DNA from: JAGNGI01 sp035448825
GTDB taxonomy: Bacteria > Fidelibacterota > UBA2242
Assembly: GCA_035448825.1 (NCBI GenBank)
Contig: DAOTJS010000001.1
Coordinates: forward strand, 236,479 to 300,478
Direction: 5' to 3'
Length of the DNA: 64,000 nt
The notes under the pieces were generated by a model. That model saw nothing but the letters and a program-made list of their open reading frames with translations, searched no databases and was not told where the DNA came from. The position numbers were made by a program, and so were the translations under genes. Below are positions 27,517 to 37,484 of this stretch, one piece after another. Every line of letters starts with the position of its first letter. Position 1 is the stretch's first letter.

Positions 27517-28263
27517 ATGATATTTAAGAAAATAATGTTAAAGAATGAGTTACGCCTTGATTTCCATAAAATTTTGCTGGGCTTATTTTTCAATATTATC
27601 GGTACTGGTTTAGTGTATTTTGCTCTGGTTACCGGTTTAGGTAGAATTCTCCCGCGCATTGATTACCTCGAGGTTGATAAATTTCTGTTTTCTTCGATCA
27701 TAGGGTTTACGAGTGGACTGTTGGCGCTAGGTTTAGCCAGTTCCTATGTAACGCGCTATCTACAGGATAGTCGCGGTGACTATCAGCGCCTTGCCGGAAT
27801 GCCGGTTTCACAAATTTATGGCAATTTCTTGATTCGACTGTGGCTGATTTTGATCCTTCATCTCTTAATAACTACTTTAACTGTTCTGGTGCTTTCGGGA
27901 TTTTTCCCTGGATTAGGTAGGTTATTGCTCTTCTGGGTTTTTGCGGTTTTACCACTTGGCATATTTATCCAGTTAGGGATGGTGATTGGTCTATTGGAAG
28001 ATCGGCGTAACCAGTTTTATTGGATTTTTCTAATACTTGTACCTCTTTTTTTAATGTCCGGGATGATTGTTCCTACCCATCTCCAGCCCGGATTTTTAGG
28101 TCAATTGATAGCGGCTTTGCCGTCCACAGCGTTTATCGAAGGTGGCCGGTTTATTTTATTACATCAACCATTTGAGCTCTTAATTATATTATATTTATTT
28201 GTACTAAATATTTTGCTTTTTATTGGCGGGGTTTTCTTTTTCAGAAGGAAACTGCAAAAATGA
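27517..28263 (+). CDS. ABC-2-type membrane permease
   Basis: A 248-residue protein with about six hydrophobic segments and little soluble sequence, partner of the ATPase just upstream. The region GMVIGLLEDRRNQFYWIF and the following hydrophobic hairpin recall ABC-2/CcmB-like permeases. The cargo is unknown, and a CcmB role is not supported because no cytochrome c maturation genes are nearby. It overlaps the next gene by 4 nt. Confidence 0.75.
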   Translation: MIFKKIMLKNELRLDFHKILLGLFFNIIGTGLVYFALVTGLGRILPRIDYLEVDKFLFSSIIGFTSGLLALGLASSYVTRYLQDSRGDYQRLAGMPVSQIYGNFLIRLWLILILHLLITTLTVLVLSGFFPGLGRLLLFWVFAVLPLGIFIQLGMVIGLLEDRRNQFYWIFLILVPLFLMSGMIVPTHLQPGFLGQLIAALPSTAFIEGGRFILLHQPFELLIILYLFVLNILLFIGGVFFFRRKLQK

Positions 28264-28721
28264 AAGCCTATTTGGCCGGTGCGATCGAATATGCTCCCGA
28301 CTACGGGCAGGTTTGGCGAGCAGAGATGGAAAAGTTTTTACAACAAGAATTCGGCCATACCTGTTACAATCCCTTGGTTGAAGAACATAAATATCTGACG
28401 CCTGACGAGTCACGTAGTTTCCGTGGATATAAGGACACTGACCCTTTGCGTTTCCAGCAATTAGTCCGGAAATTAATTCGGGGTGATTTGAACGCACTGA
28501 CAAATGAAATTGATTATGTTATCGTCAATTGGGACAAATACGCCGTGAAGGGCGGAGGCACCTATGGCGAAGCAACGTATGCTTTTTACCATAATATACC
28601 AGTGTATTTAGTATCCGAATTCCCGATTGCCGCAATCAGTGGCTGGATTATCGGTTGTACGACTAAAATATTTTCTTCGTTCGATGAATTGAAAAAGTAT
28701 TTAAAAATAATATTTGGATAA
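28260..28721 (+). CDS. nucleoside 2-deoxyribosyltransferase-like protein
   Basis: A 153-residue protein of the deoxyribosyltransferase-like/DUF4406 fold. It starts with AYLAGAIEYAPDYG (the nucleotide-binding turn) and later has IDYVIVNWDKYAVKGGGTYGEA, with an acidic residue in the GT(Y)GEA catalytic-type motif. Relatives salvage nucleosides or hydrolyse N-glycosidic bonds. The substrate is not known. Its ATG overlaps the permease stop. Confidence 0.7.
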   Translation: MKAYLAGAIEYAPDYGQVWRAEMEKFLQQEFGHTCYNPLVEEHKYLTPDESRSFRGYKDTDPLRFQQLVRKLIRGDLNALTNEIDYVIVNWDKYAVKGGGTYGEATYAFYHNIPVYLVSEFPIAAISGWIIGCTTKIFSSFDELKKYLKIIFG

Positions 28722-28771
28722 ATTTTAGGCTAGTGAAAATTGTTCTGATAAAAAATAAGATTGGATAGAAT

Positions 28772-29893
28772 ATGCATTTCCCGCAAAATACGACCATCGC
28801 AGAAGTAGATCTCAATAATCTTCGCTATAACTATCAAAACATAAAACAAAAAGTCGCACCTGCTCAAATTATGGCCGTCGTCAAAGCCAATGCCTATGGC
28901 CATGGCGCAGTTCCAATCGCCCAATGTCTGCGTGATCAAGGTGTGGAGTACTTTGCGGTAGCGCGTCTCTGTGAAGCGATGGAACTTCTCCAATCGGGTA
29001 TTGGTGGAAAAATTCTGATTTTCGGAACGCTCTATGATGAAGAGGTATCTTTTGCAATTGCTCATGATATACGAATAACCGTTACTCGTGCGGAAGATTT
29101 TGCAACCTATGACCGCCTGGCGGGCGCTTTGCAGAAAGTCGCTAAAGTACACGTCAAAATTGATACCGGAATGGGACGAGTCGGATTGCCGGCTGATCGG
29201 GCTTTTGATCTGATCAATAATTCTCGCAAATTGAAAAATATTGATATCGAAGGTATTTGTACCCATTTTGCAACTGCCGATAGCCGTGATAAAACCTTCG
29301 CCTATGAACAATTAGCTCGCTTTAATCAAATTGTAAAGCAACTGCGTCAGGCTGGCATAACTTCACCGCTGATTCATGCTGCCAATAGCGGCGCCATTCT
29401 TGATTTGCCGGAAACTTATTTTGATATGGTGCGCCCTGGCATTACGCTTTATGGTCATTATCCTTCGTTAGAGACCAGCGAATCTATTCCGCTCCGCCAG
29501 GTAATGTCTTTGAAAACTCGAGTTGCCCAGATTAGGGAAGTGCCAGGGGAAACCAGCATCAGTTACGGACGCCTTTATTTTACTAAAAAAGCCACGCGCA
29601 TTGCCGTGCTGAATATCGGTTACGCCGATGGATTACCACGTTCTTTTACGAATAGAGGAGAAGTGATGATCAAAGGTCAGCTTTTCCCAATGGTAGGAGC
29701 CGTCACGATGGATCAATTGATGGTCGAAGTCGGTGACGCCGATATTAAACCTGGTGATGAAGTTTTAATCTGGGGAAATTCTGCGGCAGGTATTCTCCAA
29801 GCTACTCACGTAGCCGCTAAAGCCGGATTGCTGATTTACGAATTGTGTTGCGCCGTTGCTCCGCGCATCCCGCGGGTTTATTTGAATGTCTGA
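28772..29893 (+). CDS. alr: alanine racemase
   Basis: PLP-dependent racemase making D-alanine for peptidoglycan. The PLP lysine is in VVKANAYGHG (about residue 38). Further signatures are KIDTGMGRVG, RPGITLYG and the catalytic-tyrosine region near ISYGRLYFTKK. At 373 residues it is full length. It is convergent with the HAD phosphatase gene, only 5 bp from its stop. Confidence 0.94.
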   Translation: MHFPQNTTIAEVDLNNLRYNYQNIKQKVAPAQIMAVVKANAYGHGAVPIAQCLRDQGVEYFAVARLCEAMELLQSGIGGKILIFGTLYDEEVSFAIAHDIRITVTRAEDFATYDRLAGALQKVAKVHVKIDTGMGRVGLPADRAFDLINNSRKLKNIDIEGICTHFATADSRDKTFAYEQLARFNQIVKQLRQAGITSPLIHAANSGAILDLPETYFDMVRPGITLYGHYPSLETSESIPLRQVMSLKTRVAQIREVPGETSISYGRLYFTKKATRIAVLNIGYADGLPRSFTNRGEVMIKGQLFPMVGAVTMDQLMVEVGDADIKPGDEVLIWGNSAAGILQATHVAAKAGLLIYELCCAVAPRIPRVYLNV

Positions 29894-29898
29894 TTCTC

Positions 29899-30564
29899 TT
29901 ACCTAAGAATTAGTAATAATTCAGAAAAATTGTCAATTACATAATCGGGATGATACTTTTGCAGTGATTCTGGAGCCCGATAGCCATATTTGACGACTAC
30001 GACCGGTGCCCCGATGGAATGAGCGGCCAGTATATCGTTTTCACTATCGCCGACAATTAGAATTTGCGAAGCGGTCAGATTAAACTTTTGCATAACATAA
30101 AGCAATTGTCCGGGGTCAGGTTTACGGGCAGGGAGTAGATCGCCACCAATTATCAGCTGGAAGTATTGCTCGATGTCCAATTGTTTTAAGATTTGGAGAC
30201 AAAAGTTGTGGCTCTTATTGGAAATTACTACTAAAGTATAATCCTGCAATTCGGCCAGAGTCTCGCTTACGCCAGGGAAAAGATGGGAGCGATCAGTTAA
30301 ATGAGATGAATAAAATTTTTTGTATTGGGCGACAATTTCAGCCAGATAGTCGGGATCAATCGGTTCGCTGAGCGAATTTGTGACTGCTCGTTTGACCAGG
30401 TCTTCGACTCCATCGCCCAAATATTTCAGACACTGTTCGTAAGTGATGGGTTTTAAACCATAAATTTTCATTGTGAAATTTACCGCGGCTAAAATATCAG
30501 CGGCAGTATCAACCAGAGTACCGTCCAGATCAAAAATAACGGCTTTAATCGAATTAATTTTCAT
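29899..30564 (-). CDS. HAD-superfamily phosphatase, phosphoglycolate phosphatase-like
   Basis: A 221-residue Gph/PpaX-like hydrolase. HAD motif I is VIFDLDGTLVDT, motif II is LVVISNKS, motif III Lys is in ARKPDPGQL and motif IV is LIVGDSENDILAA. A helical cap lies between motifs I and II. The ATG at 30564 puts motif I at residues 8-19. An upstream in-frame extension carries no family sequence. This is the last housekeeping-type gene before the accessory island. Confidence 0.85.
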   Translation of the reverse strand: MKINSIKAVIFDLDGTLVDTAADILAAVNFTMKIYGLKPITYEQCLKYLGDGVEDLVKRAVTNSLSEPIDPDYLAEIVAQYKKFYSSHLTDRSHLFPGVSETLAELQDYTLVVISNKSHNFCLQILKQLDIEQYFQLIIGGDLLPARKPDPGQLLYVMQKFNLTASQILIVGDSENDILAAHSIGAPVVVVKYGYRAPESLQKYHPDYVIDNFSELLLILR

Positions 30565-30671
30565 AGTGGCAAATATAATCAGAGAGCAGGCATTTCGACA
30601 AACCTGCCGTGATAAAAAAATTTGTCTCAATTTTGAATAAAAATTTTATAAAGATGTTCGGAATTCTAGCT

Positions 30672-30985
30672 AAACCAATTTCCGCCACTCCAAAGGAGGG
30701 ACTAAATTGGTTTCGGAGCATCGAGCATTTGTATTTTTAGACAAGATTGACAAGATTTCTTTTTTTTGATACAGCTCTGCGGTCAAGGTATTGTAATAAG
30801 ACGAAACCGCATAAAAGAAGTTATTCCTCGTAGAGGATGAAGAAGAAACTATTTGCCACAGACAATCTTTATCTGATGGCGTTATGCGCTTTGCTAAAAT
30901 TACAAAACGATTTTATTGTAATGTTATTTACCAAGTTATTTCTTGACAATCGGACAATAGATTATTAAAATATCTTCAAATGAAA
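30672..30985 (+). repeat. island repeat, full copy 1 (hairpin, structured segment, promoter)
   Basis: Part of the 550-bp gap before the type III R-M genes. In order it holds a hairpin with arms AACCAATTT/AAATTGGTT (30673-30712), a structured segment (about 30778-30853: AAGACGAAACCGCATAAAAG then ATTCCTCGTAGAGGAT), a segment with GTTATGCGC and the stem ATTACAA/TTGTAAT (30881-30926), and a promoter. The same order recurs at 38081-38375, and parts recur at 36493, 37394 and 37919. Confidence 0.8.
30943..30971 (+). promoter_or_regulatory. sigma70-like promoter in island repeat copy 1
   Basis: TTGACA (30943-30948), a 17-bp spacer and TAAAAT (30966-30971). The position and spacing are exactly preserved in the second full repeat copy. 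It faces the mod gene, whose ATG is about 148 bp further on. A 15-codon open frame starting ATGAAAGAG at 30981 lies between them. Confidence 0.65.
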
Positions 30986-31118
30986 GAGAAACTACAAAAT
31001 CAGGGAAAGATAAAGTTTTGGAGATAGCTGTTTGAAAGTTGTGAAAGGAAAAGAGCTATCGAAAGTTCTTGAAAATGAAGCCCATTTTTACAAAAGTTAA
31101 CCTTAATGAGAGTAAACT

Positions 31119-32923
31119 ATGTCATTCAATACAAAATTAATCAATCTACTTAAAACCGATGCACGTTTGGTGGATGATGAAGGTGAACTCATCATTTCTG
31201 CTGTGCAGGACCGGGCATGGAAGATTGACCACGACCTGGTTAAACTGTTACTTTCTGATACAGAAATCAAGGATAAATTCTTTGAAGAAATTGATGGGCA
31301 CTGGATTTTCAACATAAACACCTTTATTGATTATATATCGCAAAAGAATTTTCTGGATAATTCCTACACACGTTTTCGGAATAAAATCGGGTTGACCATC
31401 GGCGGTAAATACCTGCGAGAGCGGGGCGAAGTGGCGCTTGCCTGGCCATATAAGGATTGTGTGCTTGAAGGCGGGCAGACGAAGGAAGAAGAAAAGCGCA
31501 AGGAAATTTTCTTTAATGAAGTGCTGGCGCAGGATGAAATAAACCGCCTGCTCGATCCAAAGGTACTCACCAACTTTACCCGCTACACTTCACAGGGCAA
31601 AGAGCAAGTTACTGATTTTAAGCGTGATGAAAACGGCGTAATCCGTGAAAACCTGATTATAAAAGGCAACAATCTGCTGGCGCTCCATACTCTTAAAACT
31701 CAGTTTCGAGGCAAGGTGAAGTTGATTTATATTGATCCGCCGTATAACACGGGAAATGATGATTTTAAGTATAACGACAATTTCAATCATTCGGCTTGGC
31801 TGACATTCATGAAGAATCGTCTGGAAGTGGCGAGAGAATTACTGCGTCAAGATGGTTCAATTTGGATAAACATTGACGATAATGAGGCCCATTATTTAAA
31901 AGTCATCTGTGATGAGATGTTCGGCAGGGAGAACTTTGTTGCGAATGTTGTGTGGGAAAAGAAATATACAAGAGCCAATGATGCAAAATTATTTTCAGAT
32001 AATCATGACCATATCATTGTTCATGCAAAAAACAAAGGATCCTGGGAATTGATTAGACTCCCGCGCTCAGAAAAAGCAAACGCTGCTTATTCAAACCCAG
32101 ATAATCATCCAAAAGGTGTTTGGAAAGCCACACCTTTACATGCAAAAAGTGGTACAAACAGAAAATCTTATAGTTTTCGGAATGGTGTTGTTTGGACACC
32201 ACCACCTGGAACGTATCGCCGATTTAACGACGAAACAATGAAAAGGATGGATGAAAACAATGAAATATGGTTCGGAGTGGACGGCAAACAAATCCCACAA
32301 AGAAAAAGTTTTCTTATTGATGTTGAGGATGGAATAACCCCAACAACCATTTGGAAATATCAGGAAGTTGGACACAACCATGAAGCAAAGGAAGAATTGA
32401 AACATCTTTTTCCTGAAAACGTATTTTACAGTCCAAAACCAGAAAGATTGATAGAAGCGATTTTGCATCTTGGATCGAAGGAAAAAGATCTGATCCTAGA
32501 TTTCTTTGTGGGTTCAGGCACCACTGCTGCCGTTGCGCACAAAATGGGCAGGCAATATATCGGCATTGAGCAGATGGATTACATCGAAAACATTCCTGTT
32601 GAGCGGTTAAAAAAAGTCATTGCGGGCGAACAAGGTGGCATTTCCAAATCCGTCAACTGGCAGGGTGGCGGCGATTTTATCTACTGCGAGCTGATGAAAT
32701 ACAACGAGGCTTTTATAGAACATATTCAAGCGGCAAAGTCCAGTGAAGAACTTGTTGAAATCTGGAAGGCTATGGCAGAAAATTCATTCTTAAACTGGTA
32801 CATCAACCNNNNNNNNNNAAAAATCAGTTATACGTAAATTTATCTGAAATTGACGACACCCAGTTCAAAGTCAGCGAAGAAGAGAAGGTGTTGAACCGGA
32901 AGTTTTTCGGGCAACAGGTATGA
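31119..32923 (+). CDS. type III restriction-modification methyltransferase (Mod), interrupted by an assembly gap
   Basis: Beta-class N6-adenine methyltransferase that provides target recognition for the Mod-Res complex. The catalytic motif DPPYNTGNDDF (about residues 206-216) comes before the AdoMet motif ILDFFVGSGTTAA, the order expected for type III Mod. The frame runs to the N gap at 32809. After the gap the same protein resumes as LYVNLSEIDDTQF and ends at TGA 32921. By comparison with the family some tens of residues are probably missing in the gap, so this is an assembly break, not a mutation. The stop overlaps the next ATG. Confidence 0.88.
32809..32818. other. assembly gap (10 N) inside mod
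   Basis: Ten Ns interrupt the Mod coding sequence near its C-terminus. The flanks encode consecutive parts of Mod in different frames, so the true gap length is not 10. Confidence 0.99.
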
Positions 32924-33174
32924 CTGCGCTTTATTCTGATACGCATCCCAAAATGGAAGCCTTACAGATTCAACTCTTGCGGCAGGCAAGCCCTACCCGC
33001 AAAATGAATATGCTGGCACAGTTGAACGCCTCGGCCCGAATGCTGGCTATGACAGGCTTGCGTTCTCAATATCCACAAGCCAGTGAAGCTGAATTACACC
33101 GTAAATTGGCAGATATAATATTGGGAGAAGAGTTAGCGCGAAAAGTTTACGGAGAAAGCACTTATGCAGAATGA
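32920..33174 (+). CDS. small helical protein paired with a nucleotidyltransferase
   Basis: An 84-residue helical protein (region QYPQASEAELHRKLADIILG). Its start overlaps the mod stop (ATGA) and its end overlaps the nucleotidyltransferase gene by 11 nt. Small genes of this type often lie directly upstream of AbiEii-like or MNT-like nucleotidyltransferases. It may be the partner or antitoxin of the next protein. This is inferred from arrangement; no motif proves it. Confidence 0.6.
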   Translation: MTALYSDTHPKMEALQIQLLRQASPTRKMNMLAQLNASARMLAMTGLRSQYPQASEAELHRKLADIILGEELARKVYGESTYAE

Positions 33175-33739
33175 ACCCATCGAAGTAACACTCAAGGTTA
33201 CGGATATTTTCGAAAAACTTGGTGTCGCTTACCTGATTGGTGGCTCGCTCGCATCCACGCTCTACGGCATGGTGCGAACCACTCAGGATTCGGATATTGT
33301 TGCGGAAATGCGTCTTGAACATCTCCAGCCGTTTGTCGCCGCATTACAGAATGAGTTCTATCTAGACGATGAGATGATCGCTGAAGCCATCCGGCGTCAT
33401 TCCTGTTTCAACATTATTCACCGTGAAACTATGTTCAAAGTAGATGTCTTCATTCCTCAGCCGCGTCCCTTTCTCCAATCTCAACTTGCCCGCGCTCAAA
33501 GACAAACCTTCCTATTTGAAAAGGATGTCAGTGCAAAATTTGCCAGCCCCGAAGATACGATTCTCTCCAAACTCGAATGGTATCACCTGGGTGGTGAAGT
33601 CTCCGTGCATCAGTGGCGTGATATTCTCGGCGTGCTGAAAACCCGCGCCGGCGAACTGGATATGAACTACTTACGACAATGGGCAAGTGAGTTGAAAGTC
33701 GGCGATTTGTTGGAACGTGCATTAAATGAGGCGAAGTAA
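33164..33739 (+). CDS. nucleotidyltransferase-fold protein (AbiEii/MNT-like)
   Basis: A 191-residue protein with a nucleotidyltransferase core: GGSLASTLYG and the metal-binding pair in TQDSDIVAEM, with a third acidic residue in FKVDVFIP. Such proteins act as toxins or as AMP-transferring antitoxins in defence modules. It is embedded between the mod and res genes, in the same direction and with short spacings, so it probably belongs to the operon as a passenger or addiction module. Confidence 0.7.
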   Translation: MQNEPIEVTLKVTDIFEKLGVAYLIGGSLASTLYGMVRTTQDSDIVAEMRLEHLQPFVAALQNEFYLDDEMIAEAIRRHSCFNIIHRETMFKVDVFIPQPRPFLQSQLARAQRQTFLFEKDVSAKFASPEDTILSKLEWYHLGGEVSVHQWRDILGVLKTRAGELDMNYLRQWASELKVGDLLERALNEAK

Positions 33740-33751
33740 TTGAATAACTCC

Positions 33752-36243
33752 ATGTCCGAACAATTCCTTTATCAACAACTTGATACACTTTCCCATTGGG
33801 GCAGTATCAAAAAAGAAGTTCCCGAGAGCGTAGCGCAAAATCTGCACCCTAACTATGAATTGCGTCATTACCAGATAGAAGCCTTTGCCCGTTTTATCCA
33901 TTGCTATGAGAATGACTTTCCAGGCAAAACAAAGCCTCTACATCTTCTTTTCAATATGGCTACCGGAAGTGGAAAGACCCTTATCATGGCAGGACTTATC
34001 CTGTACCTCTATGAAAAGGGCTATCGCAACTTCCTGTTCTTTGTGAACTCCACCAACATCATTGAAAAAACTAAAGATAATTTCCTCAATCCTTCCAGCA
34101 TTAAATACCTATTTAATCCGGATATTTATATTGACAAACGTCATATACATGTTTCGTCAGTTGAAAACTTTGAAGCAGTGAATACCAATGATATCAACAT
34201 CTGCTTTACCACGATCCAGAAACTTCATTCTGATCTGACCAACGAAAAAGAGAATTCTCTGACTTTTGAGATTGTTCTGATTGCCGATGAAGCCCATCAT
34301 ATAAACGTCAAGACGAAATCGGAGGGAGAATTGTTCGAAAGCTGGGAAAATACCGTCGAACGCATCTTTACGCAGAATGAAAATAATCTGCTTCTGGAAT
34401 TCACCGCCACTCACGATTACACAACGCTGGCGATGGTAGACAAATACCGCAATAAAGTCATTATTCGCTACGACCTGCTGCAGTTCCGCAACGATGGCTT
34501 TTCAAAGGATGTTGTCATTGTACAGTCTGATTTTGACCATCGGGAACGTATCCTGCAAGCGCTCATCCTTAATCAGTACAAGCAGGAGGTGGCAGCAAAA
34601 TATCGCATCAACTTAAAACCGGTGATCTTATTCAAAGCCCAGCGAACCATAGAGCAATCCAAAAAAGTCCAGGCGGAATTTCATAAACTAGTTGATGAGC
34701 TTNNNNNNNNNNNNNNNNNNNNNNNNNNNNNNNNNNNNNNNNNNNNNNNNNGAATCGGTTAAAGCAAGAATTCCAACCTGATTTTTGTTTATCGGTAAAC
34801 GATGAAAAAGAAAAAGAGAGTTATCAAATTCTCGTCAATACATTGGAAGATAGGAATAACCGTATCCGTGCCATTTTCGCCGTCCAAAAGCTCAATGAAG
34901 GTTGGGATGTGCTAAACCTTTTCGATATTGTTCGTTGTTATGAAACGCGTGATTCTGGCAAAGGCAAAATTGGCACTACCACGTTATCCGAAGCGCAACT
35001 CATTGGACGAGGAGCCCGCTACTTTCCCTTTGTTATGCCGGGAAGTGATGACCGTTTTCGTCGTAAATTTGACGGCGATCTGGAACACGAACTACGTGTT
35101 TTGGAAGAATTACACTATCACAGCATTAATGATTCACGGTATATCTCAGAAATTCGTCAGGCACTAATCGAGCAAGGTATGATGAGCGAGAGCGAAGTAA
35201 CTCGCGATCTGAACCTGAAGGAATCTTTTAAAAATACACAATTTTACAAATGTGGGATTATCTGGTTCAATAAGCGCCAACCGAAAGACTACCATCGCAT
35301 ACACTCCTTCGCTGATCTAGGTGTCAAAAAAAGAAACTATAATCATTTTATTTCGACAGGAAAAGGTGGTGTGACCAATGCCCTGAAGAATGGTGAAAAT
35401 GTTTTTGTGGCGAAAGACGAATCACGTCAAGATATTAAAATACGAGACATTGACCGTAATATTATTCAATCTGCCATTGCCCGTAATCCGTTTTTCACCT
35501 TTGCCAATCTCAGGCGCTATTTTTACAATCTGACTTCCATTCGTGAACTAATAGATTCGGAAAATTATCTTGGCGGATTGGAAATTACCTTTCAGGGTAA
35601 TATTTACGAAATAGAAAAAAACCAAGCTGAAAAACTTGCCGCTGTTTCAGGTTTATTGAGCCAAATCGAGACAGAAATTCGGGCTAACATCACCGATTAC
35701 GAAGGCACTCGCGATTTCAAGCATGATGAGATAAAAATAGTCTTTAGAAATAAGAAACTTAAGTTTGACGCTAATAATCCTCGTGCCAGAAAGGATCCTG
35801 ATTTTGATAATTTTGTCTCTAATAAAGATTGGTTTGCTTTCAATACTATTTATGGAACAAGTGAAGAGAAAGCTTTTGTCCGTATGCTGGATAAGCAGAT
35901 GCAAAAATTGCAGGAACAAAATAAGGAAATATACCTTTTACGGAACGAAAGACATTTCGCCATCTATAATTTTGCTGATGGCAGAGCTTTCGAGCCAGAT
36001 TTTGTCCTCTTTTTACGCAAAAAAAATGGCATGCTGCTAACATATCAATTGTTTATAGAACCAAAAGCAAAATTTCTACAAAAATCTGAATCCTGGAAAT
36101 TGGATTTTTTAAATGAGATCAAAAAAGAATTTAAGGACAGGTTGTTGAACTTTGAAGATAAGAACTATCGTTTAACTGGCGTGCCATTCTACGACAATGA
36201 AGACGAGAATAAGTTTTGGGAAGAGCTCGAGTCTGTATTATAA
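33752..36243 (+). CDS. type III restriction enzyme (Res), interrupted by an assembly gap
   Basis: SF2 helicase-nuclease subunit. Walker A is NMATGSGKTLIMAG, Walker B DEAHH, and motif VI lies near EAQLIGRGARYFPF. The C-terminal nuclease has FEPDFVLFL followed by FIEPKAKF, a PD-(D/E)XK pattern. The frame is lost only at the 49-N gap and resumes at 34753 (NRLKQEFQPDF), so both halves are one gene. The ATG at 33752 is taken as start; a TTG at 33740 would add four residues. Together with Mod it would cut after translocation between sites. Confidence 0.87.
34703..34751. other. assembly gap (49 N) inside res
   Basis: Run of N within the helicase region of Res. The coding frame on the right side begins immediately at 34753. 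Confidence 0.99.
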
Positions 36244-36492
36244 TAAAAAGCCTAAAAGTATTAAAGGCATATAAAATCATAAAAGACATTTTTATCCGAC
36301 ATATTGTAATTATGGCTTAAGTCAATGTCATTCGGCGCATTTTCCTGCTCCGAATTTTGATTGATAAACCAGTGATAAAATGAAAATTGGTTTTGGTGCA
36401 TAAACAATCTGGCTCCATTTCATTTAGATGAAAATTGTTTTTTTCTAATACTCACAGGCTAATATGAAGAGCAAATGGTTAATAGTTTAATA

Positions 36493-36581
36493 CTCACCGC
36501 GAAGCGGTCGAAGTTTTGTACTAAGACGAAACCACATAATAAAATTTATTCCTTGCAGAGGATAGAGAAGAAACTATTTGA
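36493..36581 (+). repeat. island repeat, partial copy (structured segment only)
   Basis: Lies in the 330-bp gap between res and the toxin gene and overlaps the last codons of the toxin. It contains the hairpin ACCGCGAAGCGGT, the conserved AAGACGAAACC stretch, ATTCCTTGCAGAGGAT and AGAGAAGAAACTATTTG. It matches the middle segment of the full copies without the first hairpin or the promoter. The rest of the gap (36244-36490) is AT-rich with no recognisable gene. Confidence 0.7.
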
Positions 36582-36948
36582 TGCCCAGGCTAATCTTCAA
36601 TGCCTGATCAACTTCTTGCATTCGAGTGGGCGAAAGTACACCAATCTTACGTACTAAACGTGCCTCAATATCAACGGTTCTAATCTGTCCGCAGTTTATG
36701 TAACTGTCAACCTCCATGCCGGATTCCCCATGCTTTAGAAGTACGAAGATTGGCATTGCTCGCGTACTTTCCTTGATACTAAAGACAGGTGCAATAATTG
36801 TGGTTCTAGAATGTTGATTGCCCTGGTCATTTTGGACAATTACGGCCGGGCGAGTTTTATTAATCTCACTGCCAACAGTTGGATCTAGATTTACCAAATA
36901 CACATCACCACGTTTTGGGAATACTTGATCAGACTTCGTCACTGACAT
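36574..36948 (-). CDS. MazF/PemK-family toxin
   Basis: A 124-residue endoribonuclease toxin with the PemK-like signature: KRGDVYLVNLDPTVGSE, INKTRPAVIVQND and a later VDSYINCGQIRTVD. Such toxins cut mRNA at short motifs. The start at 36948 overlaps the antitoxin stop by 20 nt, the usual antitoxin-first arrangement. A longer in-frame start (36963) is possible. The last codons overlap a copy of the island repeat, suggesting the repeat abuts the module end. Confidence 0.88.
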   Translation of the reverse strand: MSVTKSDQVFPKRGDVYLVNLDPTVGSEINKTRPAVIVQNDQGNQHSRTTIIAPVFSIKESTRAMPIFVLLKHGESGMEVDSYINCGQIRTVDIEARLVRKIGVLSPTRMQEVDQALKISLGIK

Positions 36949-37198
36949 GTTCCCACTCTTCATTCATTTTCCGCAGAAACTCAGCATTGGCCTGGTATCC
37001 CTCTATTAATTGCTGTTTCATTTGCTCTTCAGATAAGCGATCAAGCAATTCCTCTATGGCTGTTCTTATCATTTGATTGACTGAAGAAAAATTGGCTTCC
37101 TGAACGGCTTGCTCCATTTGAGTCTTTAGTTCCCGCGGTACGACTAATTGAATTCGAGCTGTTTGGCTCTGATTATTTTCTTTGGTTAACATAATCAT
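36929..37198 (-). CDS. ribbon-helix-helix antitoxin
   Basis: An 89-residue protein with an N-terminal RHH-like strand (RIQLVVPRELKTQMEQAV) and a long charged C-terminal helix that would wrap the toxin. It directly precedes and overlaps the MazF gene. Antitoxins of this kind also repress their own promoter, which would lie in 37199-37380. Confidence 0.8.
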   Translation of the reverse strand: MIMLTKENNQSQTARIQLVVPRELKTQMEQAVQEANFSSVNQMIRTAIEELLDRLSEEQMKQQLIEGYQANAEFLRKMNEEWEHVSDEV

Positions 37199-37393
37199 TT
37201 CCTTTTTATTCTATTTTCATTACACCAAAATATACACAATAGATATACACATTTCAAAATGTAATTAATTATAACTTTTCCAAATTTTTTAGAAAGTTTA
37301 ACCTATCCAAGGCAAGTAAATTTTGAGTAAAATAATTTTTACAATACTTCAAGACCTACAGTCTATTTTAAGTTCTATAATCGTTAGATTGAC

Positions 37394-37477
37394 CCACACT
37401 GCGTAGCGGTTAAAGTATTGTAGTAAGACGAAACCGCATAAAAGTTATCCCTTGGAGAGGATAAAGAAGAAACTATC
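37394..37477 (+). repeat. island repeat, partial copy (structured segment only)
   Basis: Contains CACTGCGTAGCGGTTAAAG, TATTGTAGTAAGACGAAACC, GCATAAAAG, TTATCCCTTGGAGAGGATAA and AGAAGAAACTAT. Relative to the full copies the CCTC-GTA-GAGG hairpin has changed loop and arm bases but the GAGGAT arm is kept. It lies directly beside the tandem array that follows. Confidence 0.7.
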
Positions 37478-37484
37478 CCTTTCC

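Noticed and set aside
27517..28263. CcmB of a cytochrome c maturation system
   Set aside because: Only general ABC-2-like hydrophobicity supports it; no ccmC, ccmE, ccmF or other cytochrome genes are nearby.
31119..32837. Mod as a frameshifted pseudogene or phase-variable gene
   Set aside because: The apparent break coincides with the run of N; coding resumes right after it, and no simple-sequence repeat tract was seen in the gene.
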